A stretch of DNA of 8,162 bases, from the NCBI GenBank assembly GCA_900319835.1, contig ONPY01000093.1, forward strand, positions 1 through 8,162, in the 5' to 3' direction. Positions 1 to 6,545 of this stretch are shown piece by piece. The notes under the pieces are model-generated. The model searched no databases. It had not been told where the DNA came from and saw only the letters and a program-made list of their open reading frames with translations. The stretch's first letter is position 1, and each line of letters begins with the position of its first letter. Made by a program: the position numbers and the translations under genes. This DNA comes from an uncultured Eubacteriales bacterium (GTDB lineage Bacteria > Bacillota_A > Clostridia > Oscillospirales > Oscillospiraceae).

Positions 1-4
1 ATCC

Positions 5-1042
5 ATGAAATACACAAAACTTGGCAAATCCGATCTGACCGTTTCCCGCATCTGCATGGGCTGCATGGGCTTCGGCGACGCCGGGCAGGGACAGCATGCT
101 TGGACGCTGGATGAGGAGCACTCCCGGGAAATCATCCGGCACGGGCTGGAATCGGGCATCAACTTCTACGACACGGCCATCGCCTACCAGAGCGGCACCA
201 GCGAGCAGTATGTGGGCCGCGCCCTGCGGGATTTCGCGAAGCGGGACGAGGTCGTCGTGGCCACCAAATTTCTGCCCCGCACCCAGGACGAGATCGAAAG
301 CGGCATCACAGGACAGCAGCACATCGAGCGCATGATCAACAGGAGCCTGCAGAATCTCGGCATGGATTATGTGGATCTTTATATCTATCATATGTGGGAC
401 TGGCAGACGCCCATTGAGGATATTCTGGATGGCCTGAACCGGGTCGTTCGGGCAGGCAAGGCGAGATACATCGGCATCTCCAACTGCTTTGCCTGGCAGC
501 TGGCCAGGGCCAACGCCATCGCCGGGCGCGAAGGCTGGACAGAATTCATTTCTGTTCAGGGGCATTACAACCTGATCTTCCGGGAGGAGGAACGGGAAAT
601 GGTGCCCTACTGTCAGGAGGAAGGCATCGCCCTGACGCCTTACAGCGCCCTGGCGGCGGGCAGGCTGTCCCGCAAGCCCGGTGAAACCTCCGAGCGGCTG
701 GAGAAGGACGCCTACGCCAGGTTCAAGTACGACGCCACCGCGCAGCAGGACGGGGTTATCATCGAGCGGGTGGCGGAAATCGCGGAAAAGCGCGGCGTGA
801 CCATGACGGAGGTGTCCCTTGCCTGGCTGCTGACCAGGGTTGCTTCCCCGGTGGTCGGCGCAACGAAGCTCCGCCATGTGGACGGCGCCGCGAAAGCGAC
901 GGAGCTGGAACTGACGGAAGAAGAAATTGCCTGTCTGGAAGCGCCCTATGTGCCGCATCCGCTGGCGGGCGTGATGGCCCAGAACAAACCGGCGAACGCC
1001 AGGGAAAAACATGTCTGGTCTACAGGCAATCAGAGAATCTGA
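5..1042 (+). CDS. Aldo/keto reductase
   Basis: Predicted cytoplasmic NAD(P)H-dependent oxidoreductase of the aldo/keto reductase superfamily, reducing an aldehyde or ketone; the substrate cannot be told from sequence. The 345 residues are full length for the family. The N-terminus has the usual start (MKYTKLGKSDLTVSRICMG). The catalytic tetrad is visible: D56 and Y61 in FYDTAIAYQ, K88 in VVVATKFLP, and H129 in DLYIYHMWD. The NADP-binding C-terminal part includes a SPVVGATK segment near residue 283. Only 4 bases precede the ATG, so its ribosome site and promoter are out of view; the start rests on homology to the family N-terminus. It is followed 12 bp later by a DUF362 gene on the same strand and is probably an early gene of the six-gene operon. 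No signal peptide, so unlike its neighbours it should act in the cytoplasm. Confidence 0.93.
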   Translation: MKYTKLGKSDLTVSRICMGCMGFGDAGQGQHAWTLDEEHSREIIRHGLESGINFYDTAIAYQSGTSEQYVGRALRDFAKRDEVVVATKFLPRTQDEIESGITGQQHIERMINRSLQNLGMDYVDLYIYHMWDWQTPIEDILDGLNRVVRAGKARYIGISNCFAWQLARANAIAGREGWTEFISVQGHYNLIFREEEREMVPYCQEEGIALTPYSALAAGRLSRKPGETSERLEKDAYARFKYDATAQQDGVIIERVAEIAEKRGVTMTEVSLAWLLTRVASPVVGATKLRHVDGAAKATELELTEEEIACLEAPYVPHPLAGVMAQNKPANAREKHVWSTGNQRI

Positions 1043-1054
1043 AGGAGGATCAGC

Positions 1055-2047
1055 ATGAAGAGACTGCTCGCTGCCGCGTTGTTTCTCTGTCTGCTCTGCA
1101 CCGCCGCCTTTGCGGATACGCTGGTCACCAACGGCGACGTCAGCCTGGACACCGGGTCCCTTCCGTACTGCACGGAGGACGAATCCGCGCCCGTGGTCTA
1201 TTTCATCAGTGACATTTCTCCGGAAAGCCTCGTCGCAGCCTATCGGGCGCTGAGCATCGAACTGCCGGGCAAAACAGGCGTGAAGATGTCCACCGGCGAG
1301 AGCACCCTCACCAATTATCTGCGGCCCGCTCTCATCGCCGATCTGATCCATCTGGTGAACGGCACCATCGTGGAATGCAACACTGCCTACGGCGGCAGCC
1401 GCTCCTCCACCGCCATGCACCGGCAGCAGGCCAGGGACAATGGGCTGCTGGACGTGGCGGATCTGGATATTCTGGATGAGGAAGGCAGCATGGAAATCCC
1501 CGTTGAAGGCGGCCTCCGCATTCCGGTGGACTATGTGGGCAGCCACTTTGCCAACTACGATTCCTTCCTGGTGCTGACTCACTTCAAGGGGCATGCCATG
1601 GCGGGCTTTGGCGGGGCCATCAAGAATATCTCCATCGGCTTCGCCTCCTCCATGGGCAAGGTGTGGATCCACTCCGGCGGCACCAAAACCAGCGGCGGCA
1701 TCTGGGGCGAGCAGGACCCCTTCCTGGAGGCCATGGCGGACGCGGCCAAGGGCGTGGATACGTATATGGGCGGCAACATTGTCTACATCAGCGTGATGAA
1801 CCGTCTGTCCGTGGACTGTGACTGCGACGGCAGTCCCGCGGAGCCGGACATGCACGACATCGGCATTCTGGCCTCCACCGACCCGCTGGCCATCGACCAG
1901 GCCGCCATTGATCTGGTGTACGCGATGCCGGACAGCGGGAGCCTGATCCGCCGCATCGAGCGGCAGAACGGTCTGCACACGCTGGAGGCGGGCGAAGCCA
2001 ACGGTCTGGGAAGCCGGACTTACCGTCTGGTCGTCCTCGTGAAATAA
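1055..2047 (+). CDS. DUF362 family protein with Sec signal peptide
   Basis: A DUF362-domain protein of 330 residues; the family is often found with iron-sulfur and redox proteins, but its biochemical role is not established. A classic signal peptide is seen: KR, then a hydrophobic run (about 4-18) and a likely signal peptidase I site after AFA (residue 20). The mature part carries family-like motifs: a HFKGH segment (176-180), GFGGAIKNISIG (184-195), a Cys/Asp cluster VDCDCDG (253-259) that could bind metal, and DIGILASTDPLAIDQAAIDLV (268-288, the calling-card C-terminal motif). There is no ferredoxin 4Fe-4S domain (no CxxCxxC). An AGGAGG site lies 8 bp before the ATG. It sits between the aldo/keto reductase and the permease, 3 bp from the latter. 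The exported location is a prediction; together with the exported flavodoxin downstream it points to an envelope redox role (inference). Confidence 0.85.
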   Translation: MKRLLAAALFLCLLCTAAFADTLVTNGDVSLDTGSLPYCTEDESAPVVYFISDISPESLVAAYRALSIELPGKTGVKMSTGESTLTNYLRPALIADLIHLVNGTIVECNTAYGGSRSSTAMHRQQARDNGLLDVADLDILDEEGSMEIPVEGGLRIPVDYVGSHFANYDSFLVLTHFKGHAMAGFGGAIKNISIGFASSMGKVWIHSGGTKTSGGIWGEQDPFLEAMADAAKGVDTYMGGNIVYISVMNRLSVDCDCDGSPAEPDMHDIGILASTDPLAIDQAAIDLVYAMPDSGSLIRRIERQNGLHTLEAGEANGLGSRTYRLVVLVK

Positions 2048-2050
2048 GCC

Positions 2051-2956
2051 ATGTGGGAATGGATTCAGAGAGAAGCCGTCTATCTGTGGTACTACCTGGA
2101 CATCCAGATCCGGCAGATCGCGCCTTACTGGGCCCTGGGCATTGTGCTGGGCAGCGCGGTCTCCGTGTTCGGAAAGAAGTATATCCACGGTGCCTTCGCG
2201 AGGATCGGGCAGCGGAAAACGGGCTGGCTGGGCGTCATCCCGGCCAGTCTCCTGGGCATCGCGTCCCCGCTGTGCATGTACGGCACCATTCCCATCGCCG
2301 CCTCGTTCTCGGAGCAGGGCGTGAAGGACGATTACCTGGCCGCCTTCATGATGTCGAGCATCCTGTTGAATCCGCAGTTGATCTTCTACAGCGGAGCGCT
2401 GGGACAGACGGCGCTGATCATTCGGTGCGTTTCCTGCTTCCTGTGCGGCTGCGCGGCGGGCTGGCTGATCCGCCGGTTCTGCAGCGGAAAAGGCAAAAGT
2501 TTCTTTGACTTTACCGGCTTCCATGAGGGAAAGAGCCGGGATACCGACCCCAATCTGCTGCTTCGGTTCCTCAAAAACATCTGTCGCAACATCAGGGCCA
2601 CAGGCCCCATGTTCGCCCTGGGGATCCTGCTGACGGCGCTGTATCAGATTCATGTGCCCGGCGATTTTGTCAGCGGTCTCTTCGGCAAAAACAACGGTTT
2701 CGGCGTGCTGATGGCCGCGACCATCGGAGTACCGGTCTATATGTGCGGCGGAGGCACCATTCCGCTGCTCATCGAATGGCTGGCGGACGGCATGAGCATG
2801 GGAAGTGCCGCGGCTTTCATGCTGACCGGCCCCGCCACCAAGATCACCAACCTGGGCGCAATGAAGATCGTGCTCGGCTGGAGACGGTTTATCCTCTATC
2901 TGGCGTTTGTAATGCTGTTTTCACTGTGTACGGGACTGATTGTTGATTTATTTTGA
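2051..2956 (+). CDS. COG0701/ArsP-like permease
   Basis: Integral membrane permease of the PF03773-type family (COG0701, formerly DUF318/UPF0718). Characterised members export trivalent organoarsenicals, but most members have unknown substrates, so no arsenic role is claimed. The 301 residues hold several hydrophobic segments (roughly 27-40, 60-84, 96-118, 120-140, 184-200, 218-240, 253-272, 278-300). Two pseudo-repeated motifs mark the halves: PLCMYGTIP (73-81) and YMCGGGTIP (230-238), each followed by an AAFM-type helix. C75 and C232 occupy matching places. A charged cytoplasmic-looking linker (about 145-180) joins the halves. The ATG lies 3 bp after the DUF362 stop with no Shine-Dalgarno match before it, so translation is probably coupled to the upstream gene. 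The substrate of this redox operon's permease is unknown; a metal(loid) or thiol compound is only a guess. Confidence 0.85.
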   Translation: MWEWIQREAVYLWYYLDIQIRQIAPYWALGIVLGSAVSVFGKKYIHGAFARIGQRKTGWLGVIPASLLGIASPLCMYGTIPIAASFSEQGVKDDYLAAFMMSSILLNPQLIFYSGALGQTALIIRCVSCFLCGCAAGWLIRRFCSGKGKSFFDFTGFHEGKSRDTDPNLLLRFLKNICRNIRATGPMFALGILLTALYQIHVPGDFVSGLFGKNNGFGVLMAATIGVPVYMCGGGTIPLLIEWLADGMSMGSAAAFMLTGPATKITNLGAMKIVLGWRRFILYLAFVMLFSLCTGLIVDLF

Positions 2957-2958
2957 AA

Positions 2959-2963
2959 AGGAG
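2959..2963 (+). promoter_or_regulatory. Ribosome binding site deciding the flavodoxin start
   Basis: AGGAG just after the permease stop. It is 10 nt before the ATG at 2974 and 4 nt before the in-frame ATG at 2968. An in-frame TTG at 2953 overlaps the permease stop and lies upstream of this site, so it is an unlikely start. The 10-nt spacing favours 2974; 2968 would add only Met-Asn. Confidence 0.6.
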
Positions 2964-2973
2964 AGAAATGAAC

Positions 2974-3567
2974 ATGCTGAAAAAAATCTTTACGATCCTC
3001 TTTGCTGTGATGCTGGCTGTTTCCTGTCTGTCGACGGCAGCTGCCGAAAAGAATGCTGCTCCAGAGCAGAATGCCGGACCCGCCGGCCACATCCTGGTTG
3101 TATACTTCTCCGCCACCGGTACCACCAGGGGCGTCGCGGAGAAACTGGCAGAGGGGCTGAGCGCCGATCTGTATGAGATCGTTCCTGAAGAGCCCTATAC
3201 CGACGCGGATCTGAACTACAATGACAGCAAGAGCCGCACATCCATCGAAACCGACGATCCCGGCTGCCGCCCCGCCATCGCGGGCGAGCTGCCGGACCTG
3301 ACGGGCTATGATACCGTCCTGATCGGCTATCCTATCTGGTGGGGCGATGTGCCGCGCATCGTATCGAACTTTGTGGAAAACGTGGATCTGACGGATAAGA
3401 CTCTCGCGGTGTTCTTCACCTCCGGCAGTTCCGGTCTGGGCAGCAGCATGAAGCATCTTGAGGAGCAGGCCGCCGCAGGCACCTGGCTGGAGGGCAAGCG
3501 CTTCACGCCCCGCAGCACCGTGGAGGAGCTGCTTGCGTGGACGGCCTCTTTGGGGATTGAACCCTGA
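2974..3567 (+). CDS. Exported flavodoxin (Flavodoxin_4 type), possible lipoprotein
   Basis: Flavodoxin-like FMN electron carrier, 197 residues from the chosen ATG. Residues 1-24 form a signal peptide: KK, a hydrophobic stretch, then LAVSC (14-18), which fits the loose lipoprotein pattern, with STAAA as an alternative signal peptidase I site. A short linker leads into the domain. The FMN phosphate loop is YFSATGTTRG (44-53); the flavin-flanking strand IGYPIWWGD (117-125) and FFTSGSSGLG (147-156) follow, as in Flavodoxin_4 proteins. Most flavodoxins are cytoplasmic, so an export signal is notable. It resembles the C-terminal domain of the next gene product, so the operon carries two flavodoxin domains, both predicted outside the cytoplasm. 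It lies 14 bp before the next gene. FMN binding is inferred from motifs; partner and substrate are unknown. Confidence 0.88.
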   Translation: MLKKIFTILFAVMLAVSCLSTAAAEKNAAPEQNAGPAGHILVVYFSATGTTRGVAEKLAEGLSADLYEIVPEEPYTDADLNYNDSKSRTSIETDDPGCRPAIAGELPDLTGYDTVLIGYPIWWGDVPRIVSNFVENVDLTDKTLAVFFTSGSSGLGSSMKHLEEQAAAGTWLEGKRFTPRSTVEELLAWTASLGIEP

Positions 3568-3581
3568 CAGAAGGAGGCATT

Positions 3582-5759
3582 ATGCGTTCAAAGCATTTCA
3601 AGCATATTGCAGATGTCCTGCTGGGTATCGGACTCCTGCTGCTGATGAGCTATCAGGTGACAGGTGAAGCCGGGCACGAGTGGACGGGCATCGCCATGAC
3701 GGTGCTGATGATCCTGCATCAGATCCTGAACCGGAAGTGGTACGCTGCACTCTTTAAGGGAAAGTACACGCCTCTCAGGATCGTGCAGACCCTGATCAAC
3801 GCGGCCCTGGTGATCTGCTTTGTGCTGACGGCGCTGTGCGGCATCAACATGAGCGTGCATGCCGTGCCCTTCCTTTCAGAATTCCTGCGGGCATCCCTGG
3901 GCCGGAGGCTGCACCTGACCCTGTCCCACTGGTGCTTTGTGCTGATGGGGCTGCACCTGGGCCTGCACATTCCCGCCATGCTGAACGGCATAAAGAGCCG
4001 AAATGTACAGCGTATTGGCTTTGGCTGTTCCATTCCCGCTGCCGGAGCCGGACTGTGGCTGTTCTTCAGGAACAACTACCCGAACTATCTGTTCTACCGG
4101 GTGCCCTTCGCTTTTATCGACTATGACAAAGCCGTCCCGATCGTGCTGCTGGAGGCTTTGCTGATCGCATTCTTCTGGGTATTCATCGGATCACGTCTTC
4201 CCGTGCTGCTGAACCGCAGGGCGGATCAGAACCGCAGGCTGGTTGCACTGATCGGCATTCTGCTTGCGGGGGTGATCGGCATGGGCCTGACCTTCGCTTT
4301 CCCGGCGGAAAACGGGGGCGGCTGGGCTGAAGAGGCGGCGCCCTGGGCCGCCGCGGGCAGCGAAGAAACCGCCGCGGAAGAAACGCCTGCCCCGGCTCCG
4401 GACACAGCGGCTCCCGCTGAGGAAAGTGAGAAAAAAACCGTGGAAGACGGTTTTGTGTGGATCGAGGGCGGCACATTCCTCATGGGCAGCCCGGAAACGG
4501 AGAACTGGCGTATCGATGACGAAACCCGGCATGAGGTGACAGTGTCCGGCTTCCGGATGAGCCCCTATGAGGTCACGCAGGCTGAATACCAGCGCCTGAT
4601 GGGCGTCAATCCCAGCAGCTTCACGGGTGAAAACCTGCCCGTGGAAGGCGTGAGCTGGCTGGACGCGGTGCGCTTCTGTAACGCCAGGAGCGCGGAAGCC
4701 GGCCTGACGCCCGCCTATGTGATCGACGGTGAAGCTGTCACCTGGGATCGCAGCGCGGACGGCTATCGCCTCCCTACAGAAGCGGAATGGGAATATGCCT
4801 GCCGGGCAGGCACCACGACACCCTTCAATACAATTCATGCCACCAGCCCGGAGGAAGCCAACTATTACGGCCATTATCCCTATGAAATCGAAGAGAATTA
4901 CTTCGATGATTCCGTGCTGGAAACCCGCCCCGGGCGCTACCGGCAGACGACGGTGGATGTGACCAGCTTCGCGCCGAACCCCTGGGGCCTGTATAACATG
5001 CACGGCAACGTGAACGAATGGTGCTGGGATCTGTACGGAGCGTACGATCTGGCAAACACCGCCGATCCCACCGGCGCGGAGACCGGTACACGCCGGGTCT
5101 ATCGCGGCGGCGGCTGGAACGATTTCGGCAAGAACCTTCGCAGCGCCTACCGCGCGGCGGGCGAGTTGAACATGGCCAGCTATAACCTGGGAATCCGCCT
5201 GGTGCGCAGCGCCGGACAGACGCTCTCCGGCACCGTCTTCACCAGCAGCGGGGCGGAAAGAACGCAGGCCTCCGGAAAAATGTTGATCGCATACTTCTCC
5301 TGGAGCGGCAATACACAGGGCATCGCTCAGGAGATCCGGCGTCAGACCGGCGCGGATATTTTTGAGATCGTGCCGGTTCCGGCCTATTCGGACGACTACA
5401 ATACCGTCCTGATGGAGGCGCAGCGGGATCAGCACAATCAGGCGCGTCCGGCCATCGCCAATCCGCCTGAAAGTATAGACGGGTACGATGTGATCCTGCT
5501 GGGGTATCCCAACTGGTGGGCCTCTGTCCCCATGCCGATTGCGACCTTCCTGGAATCCTATGATTTCAGCGGAAAGACGATCCTGCCCTTCTGCTCCCAT
5601 GGCGGCGGACGCTTCGGCCAGAGCCTGACAGCCATTGCCAAGCTGGCTCCGCAGGCTATTATTGCTCCCGGCCTGTCAGTCCATTACTCCGGCGGATCAA
5701 GCCTGCCGGGAGATGTGCGGAACTGGCTGGAATCGCAGGGCATTCAGACAAATCCATAA
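3582..5759 (+). CDS. Three-part membrane protein: DUF4405/cytochrome b-like, SUMF1/FGE-like and flavodoxin domains
   Basis: A 725-residue single reading frame with three modules. (1) Residues 1-240: about seven membrane helices (approx. 10-26, 33-50, 67-90, 112-132, 145-163, 183-203, 218-240). H32 and H46 lie in one helix and H111/H116 with H125/H129 in another, a spacing like bis-histidine haem b proteins; this resembles DUF4405-type membrane domains. (2) An Ala/Glu/Pro-rich linker (about 241-288). (3) Residues 289-543: SUMF1/FGE-sulfatase fold, with WIEGGTFLMGS (293-303), YEVTQAEY (329-336), YRLPTEAEWEYACRAG (395-410), GLYNMHGNVNEWCWD (469-483), RVYRGGGW (505-512) and NLGIRLVRS (535-543). 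The paired cysteines of true formylglycine-generating enzymes are absent after GGGW, so sulfatase activation is unlikely. (4) Residues 567-725: Flavodoxin_4 domain, with YFSWSGNTQG (571-580) and LGYPNWWAS (640-648). Positive loops (51-66, 137-144, 205-219) place the N-terminus inside and the last two domains outside. AAGGAGG lies 7 bp before the ATG. Function is inferred as membrane electron transfer to an extracytoplasmic flavodoxin. Confidence 0.87.
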   Translation: MRSKHFKHIADVLLGIGLLLLMSYQVTGEAGHEWTGIAMTVLMILHQILNRKWYAALFKGKYTPLRIVQTLINAALVICFVLTALCGINMSVHAVPFLSEFLRASLGRRLHLTLSHWCFVLMGLHLGLHIPAMLNGIKSRNVQRIGFGCSIPAAGAGLWLFFRNNYPNYLFYRVPFAFIDYDKAVPIVLLEALLIAFFWVFIGSRLPVLLNRRADQNRRLVALIGILLAGVIGMGLTFAFPAENGGGWAEEAAPWAAAGSEETAAEETPAPAPDTAAPAEESEKKTVEDGFVWIEGGTFLMGSPETENWRIDDETRHEVTVSGFRMSPYEVTQAEYQRLMGVNPSSFTGENLPVEGVSWLDAVRFCNARSAEAGLTPAYVIDGEAVTWDRSADGYRLPTEAEWEYACRAGTTTPFNTIHATSPEEANYYGHYPYEIEENYFDDSVLETRPGRYRQTTVDVTSFAPNPWGLYNMHGNVNEWCWDLYGAYDLANTADPTGAETGTRRVYRGGGWNDFGKNLRSAYRAAGELNMASYNLGIRLVRSAGQTLSGTVFTSSGAERTQASGKMLIAYFSWSGNTQGIAQEIRRQTGADIFEIVPVPAYSDDYNTVLMEAQRDQHNQARPAIANPPESIDGYDVILLGYPNWWASVPMPIATFLESYDFSGKTILPFCSHGGGRFGQSLTAIAKLAPQAIIAPGLSVHYSGGSSLPGDVRNWLESQGIQTNP

Positions 5760-5780
5760 AACAGAAGGAGGGTTTTATTC

Positions 5781-6176
5781 ATGGCAAAGAAGCAAACTGC
5801 AGGAAGAGACAACCTGGGCAAACTGGCCCCCAAGTTTGCGGAGCTGAACGATGACGTTCTTTTCGGGGAGGTATGGTCCCGGGAAAAGGAGCTTTCTGCC
5901 CGCGACCGCAGCATGATCACAATCGCAGCGCTGTTTTCCGCCGGCCTGTATCCGCAGCTGAAAGCCCATCTTTCCATTGGCAAAGATCACGGCATCACGA
6001 AGCAGGAAGCGGTGGAGATCGTGACCCATCTGGCTTTCTACTGCGGCTGGCCCAAGGCCTGGAGCACGTTTCCGCTGATCCGGGAAGTGTACGGCGATGA
6101 GGACACTGAGCCGGACGGCGCACCTTCCGGCCTTTCGGTATCTCCGGCGGGTGAAAGGAACCCCGACGGTCGGTAA
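5781..6176 (+). CDS. Carboxymuconolactone decarboxylase (CMD) family protein
   Basis: Small all-helical protein of the CMD/AhpD-like superfamily, 131 residues. The core is residues 13-104: KLAPKFAELNDDVLFGEVW, then LSARDRSMITIAAL (38-51), and VTHLAFYCGWPKAWSTF (81-97), the typical family block. The AhpD-type CxxC redox pair is absent, and the single Cys of the block (C88) lies in FYCGWP, so peroxidase-type thiol activity is not supported. The last 26 residues or so (after REVYGDED) are rich in Gly, Pro, Asp and Ser and do not look like the family; related proteins often continue into a cupin domain, which is missing here. An AGGAGGG site lies 9-12 bp before the ATG, 21 bp after the previous stop. 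It is the last gene before the terminator. Small CMD proteins often neighbour flavodoxins and aldo/keto reductases in anaerobes, matching this operon; the reaction is unknown. Confidence 0.88.
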   Translation: MAKKQTAGRDNLGKLAPKFAELNDDVLFGEVWSREKELSARDRSMITIAALFSAGLYPQLKAHLSIGKDHGITKQEAVEIVTHLAFYCGWPKAWSTFPLIREVYGDEDTEPDGAPSGLSVSPAGERNPDGR

Positions 6177-6208
6177 TGCGGAAAGCTGAAACAGTCCCGG
6201 CCTGAATA

Positions 6209-6255
6209 AAAAAGGCATCCTGCCGACTCACTGTGGGTTTTCAGGATGCCTTTTT
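6209..6255 (+). terminator. Strong intrinsic terminator ending the six-gene operon
   Basis: A perfect 14-bp inverted repeat, AAAAAGGCATCCTG (6209-6222) against CAGGATGCCTTTTT (6242-6255). The 19-nt interior can fold further: ACTCA (6226-6230) with TGGGT (6234-6238), one G-U pair included. The stem ends in a T run. The A-run on the other side makes it potentially bidirectional. It lies 32 bp after the CMD stop. Confidence 0.93.
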
Positions 6256-6333
6256 GTATTCCTTTCGATGACCTTCTGCGTCAGTCTTTGGCTTCGACTC
6301 AAAAAAACACACACTTGATTCCGACGTCAGAAA

Positions 6334-6351
6334 GCCGCCCCGAAGGGTAGC
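6334..6351 (-). terminator. UUCG-loop hairpin downstream of the WYL remnant
   Basis: On the minus strand GCTACCC, loop TTCG, GGGCGGC form a seven-position stem with one A-C mismatch and one G-U pair, followed by TTTCTG. It lies 13 bp beyond the stop of the WYL fragment, so it may be the leftover terminator of that gene. The T-run is short, so termination strength is doubtful. The rest of 6256-6364 holds an A-rich/CA stretch (6300-6314) and no recognisable gene. Confidence 0.4.
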
Positions 6352-6364
6352 ATCGTCTGAAGCT

Positions 6365-6529
6365 TCACGGTTTTTCCTTCTTGCCGTACAGTTCCGCGGC
6401 CTTCCGGATCTCCTCCCGGATCTCCTCCGCCAGGCTGTCCGGAGAGACCACCTTCACGATGTTCGCGTGCCCGACTGCCCATTGCTTCATGGCCATCGCG
6501 CTGACCTTCAGCCGCGTCCGCACAGAAGC
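6365..6529 (-). pseudogene. C-terminal fragment of a WYL-domain transcriptional regulator
   Basis: The minus strand encodes 54 residues that read like the extreme C-terminus of a WYL-domain regulator: RLKVSAMAMKQWAVGHA (6-22), then VKVVSPDSLAEEIREEI (25-41) and a final helix ending ELYGKKEKP with a natural stop (6367-6365). Full-length proteins of this family have an N-terminal HTH and run to around 300 residues, so at least 80% of the gene is missing. Directly upstream in frame is a TAA (6532-6530), and no WYL-like sequence continues in any frame beyond it. The EEIREEIR stretch comes from a 12-bp tandem duplication (6405-6416 and 6417-6428). No start codon with a ribosome site is present, so it is almost certainly a dead remnant. 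AAGCTT occurs at both of its ends (6360-6365 and 6526-6531). Confidence 0.75.
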
Positions 6530-6545
6530 TTATGAACCCCTCACC

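Noticed and set aside
2953..2973. TTG at 2953 as the flavodoxin start
   Set aside because: It overlaps the permease stop and lies upstream of the AGGAG site that serves the ATG at 2968 or 2974.
4191..5600. A 469-codon open frame on the minus strand inside the fusion gene
   Set aside because: It is antisense to a gene with clear domains, shows no recognisable motif and has no ribosome site; high GC gives long shadow frames.
5280..5759. The C-terminal flavodoxin as a separately translated protein from Met567
   Set aside because: No ribosome site before this ATG and the frame is continuous with the upstream domains.
6381..6545. Upstream extension of the acidic ORF to an ATG at 6381
   Set aside because: This part is antisense to the WYL fragment, whose translation matches a known C-terminus, so it is not coding in this direction.
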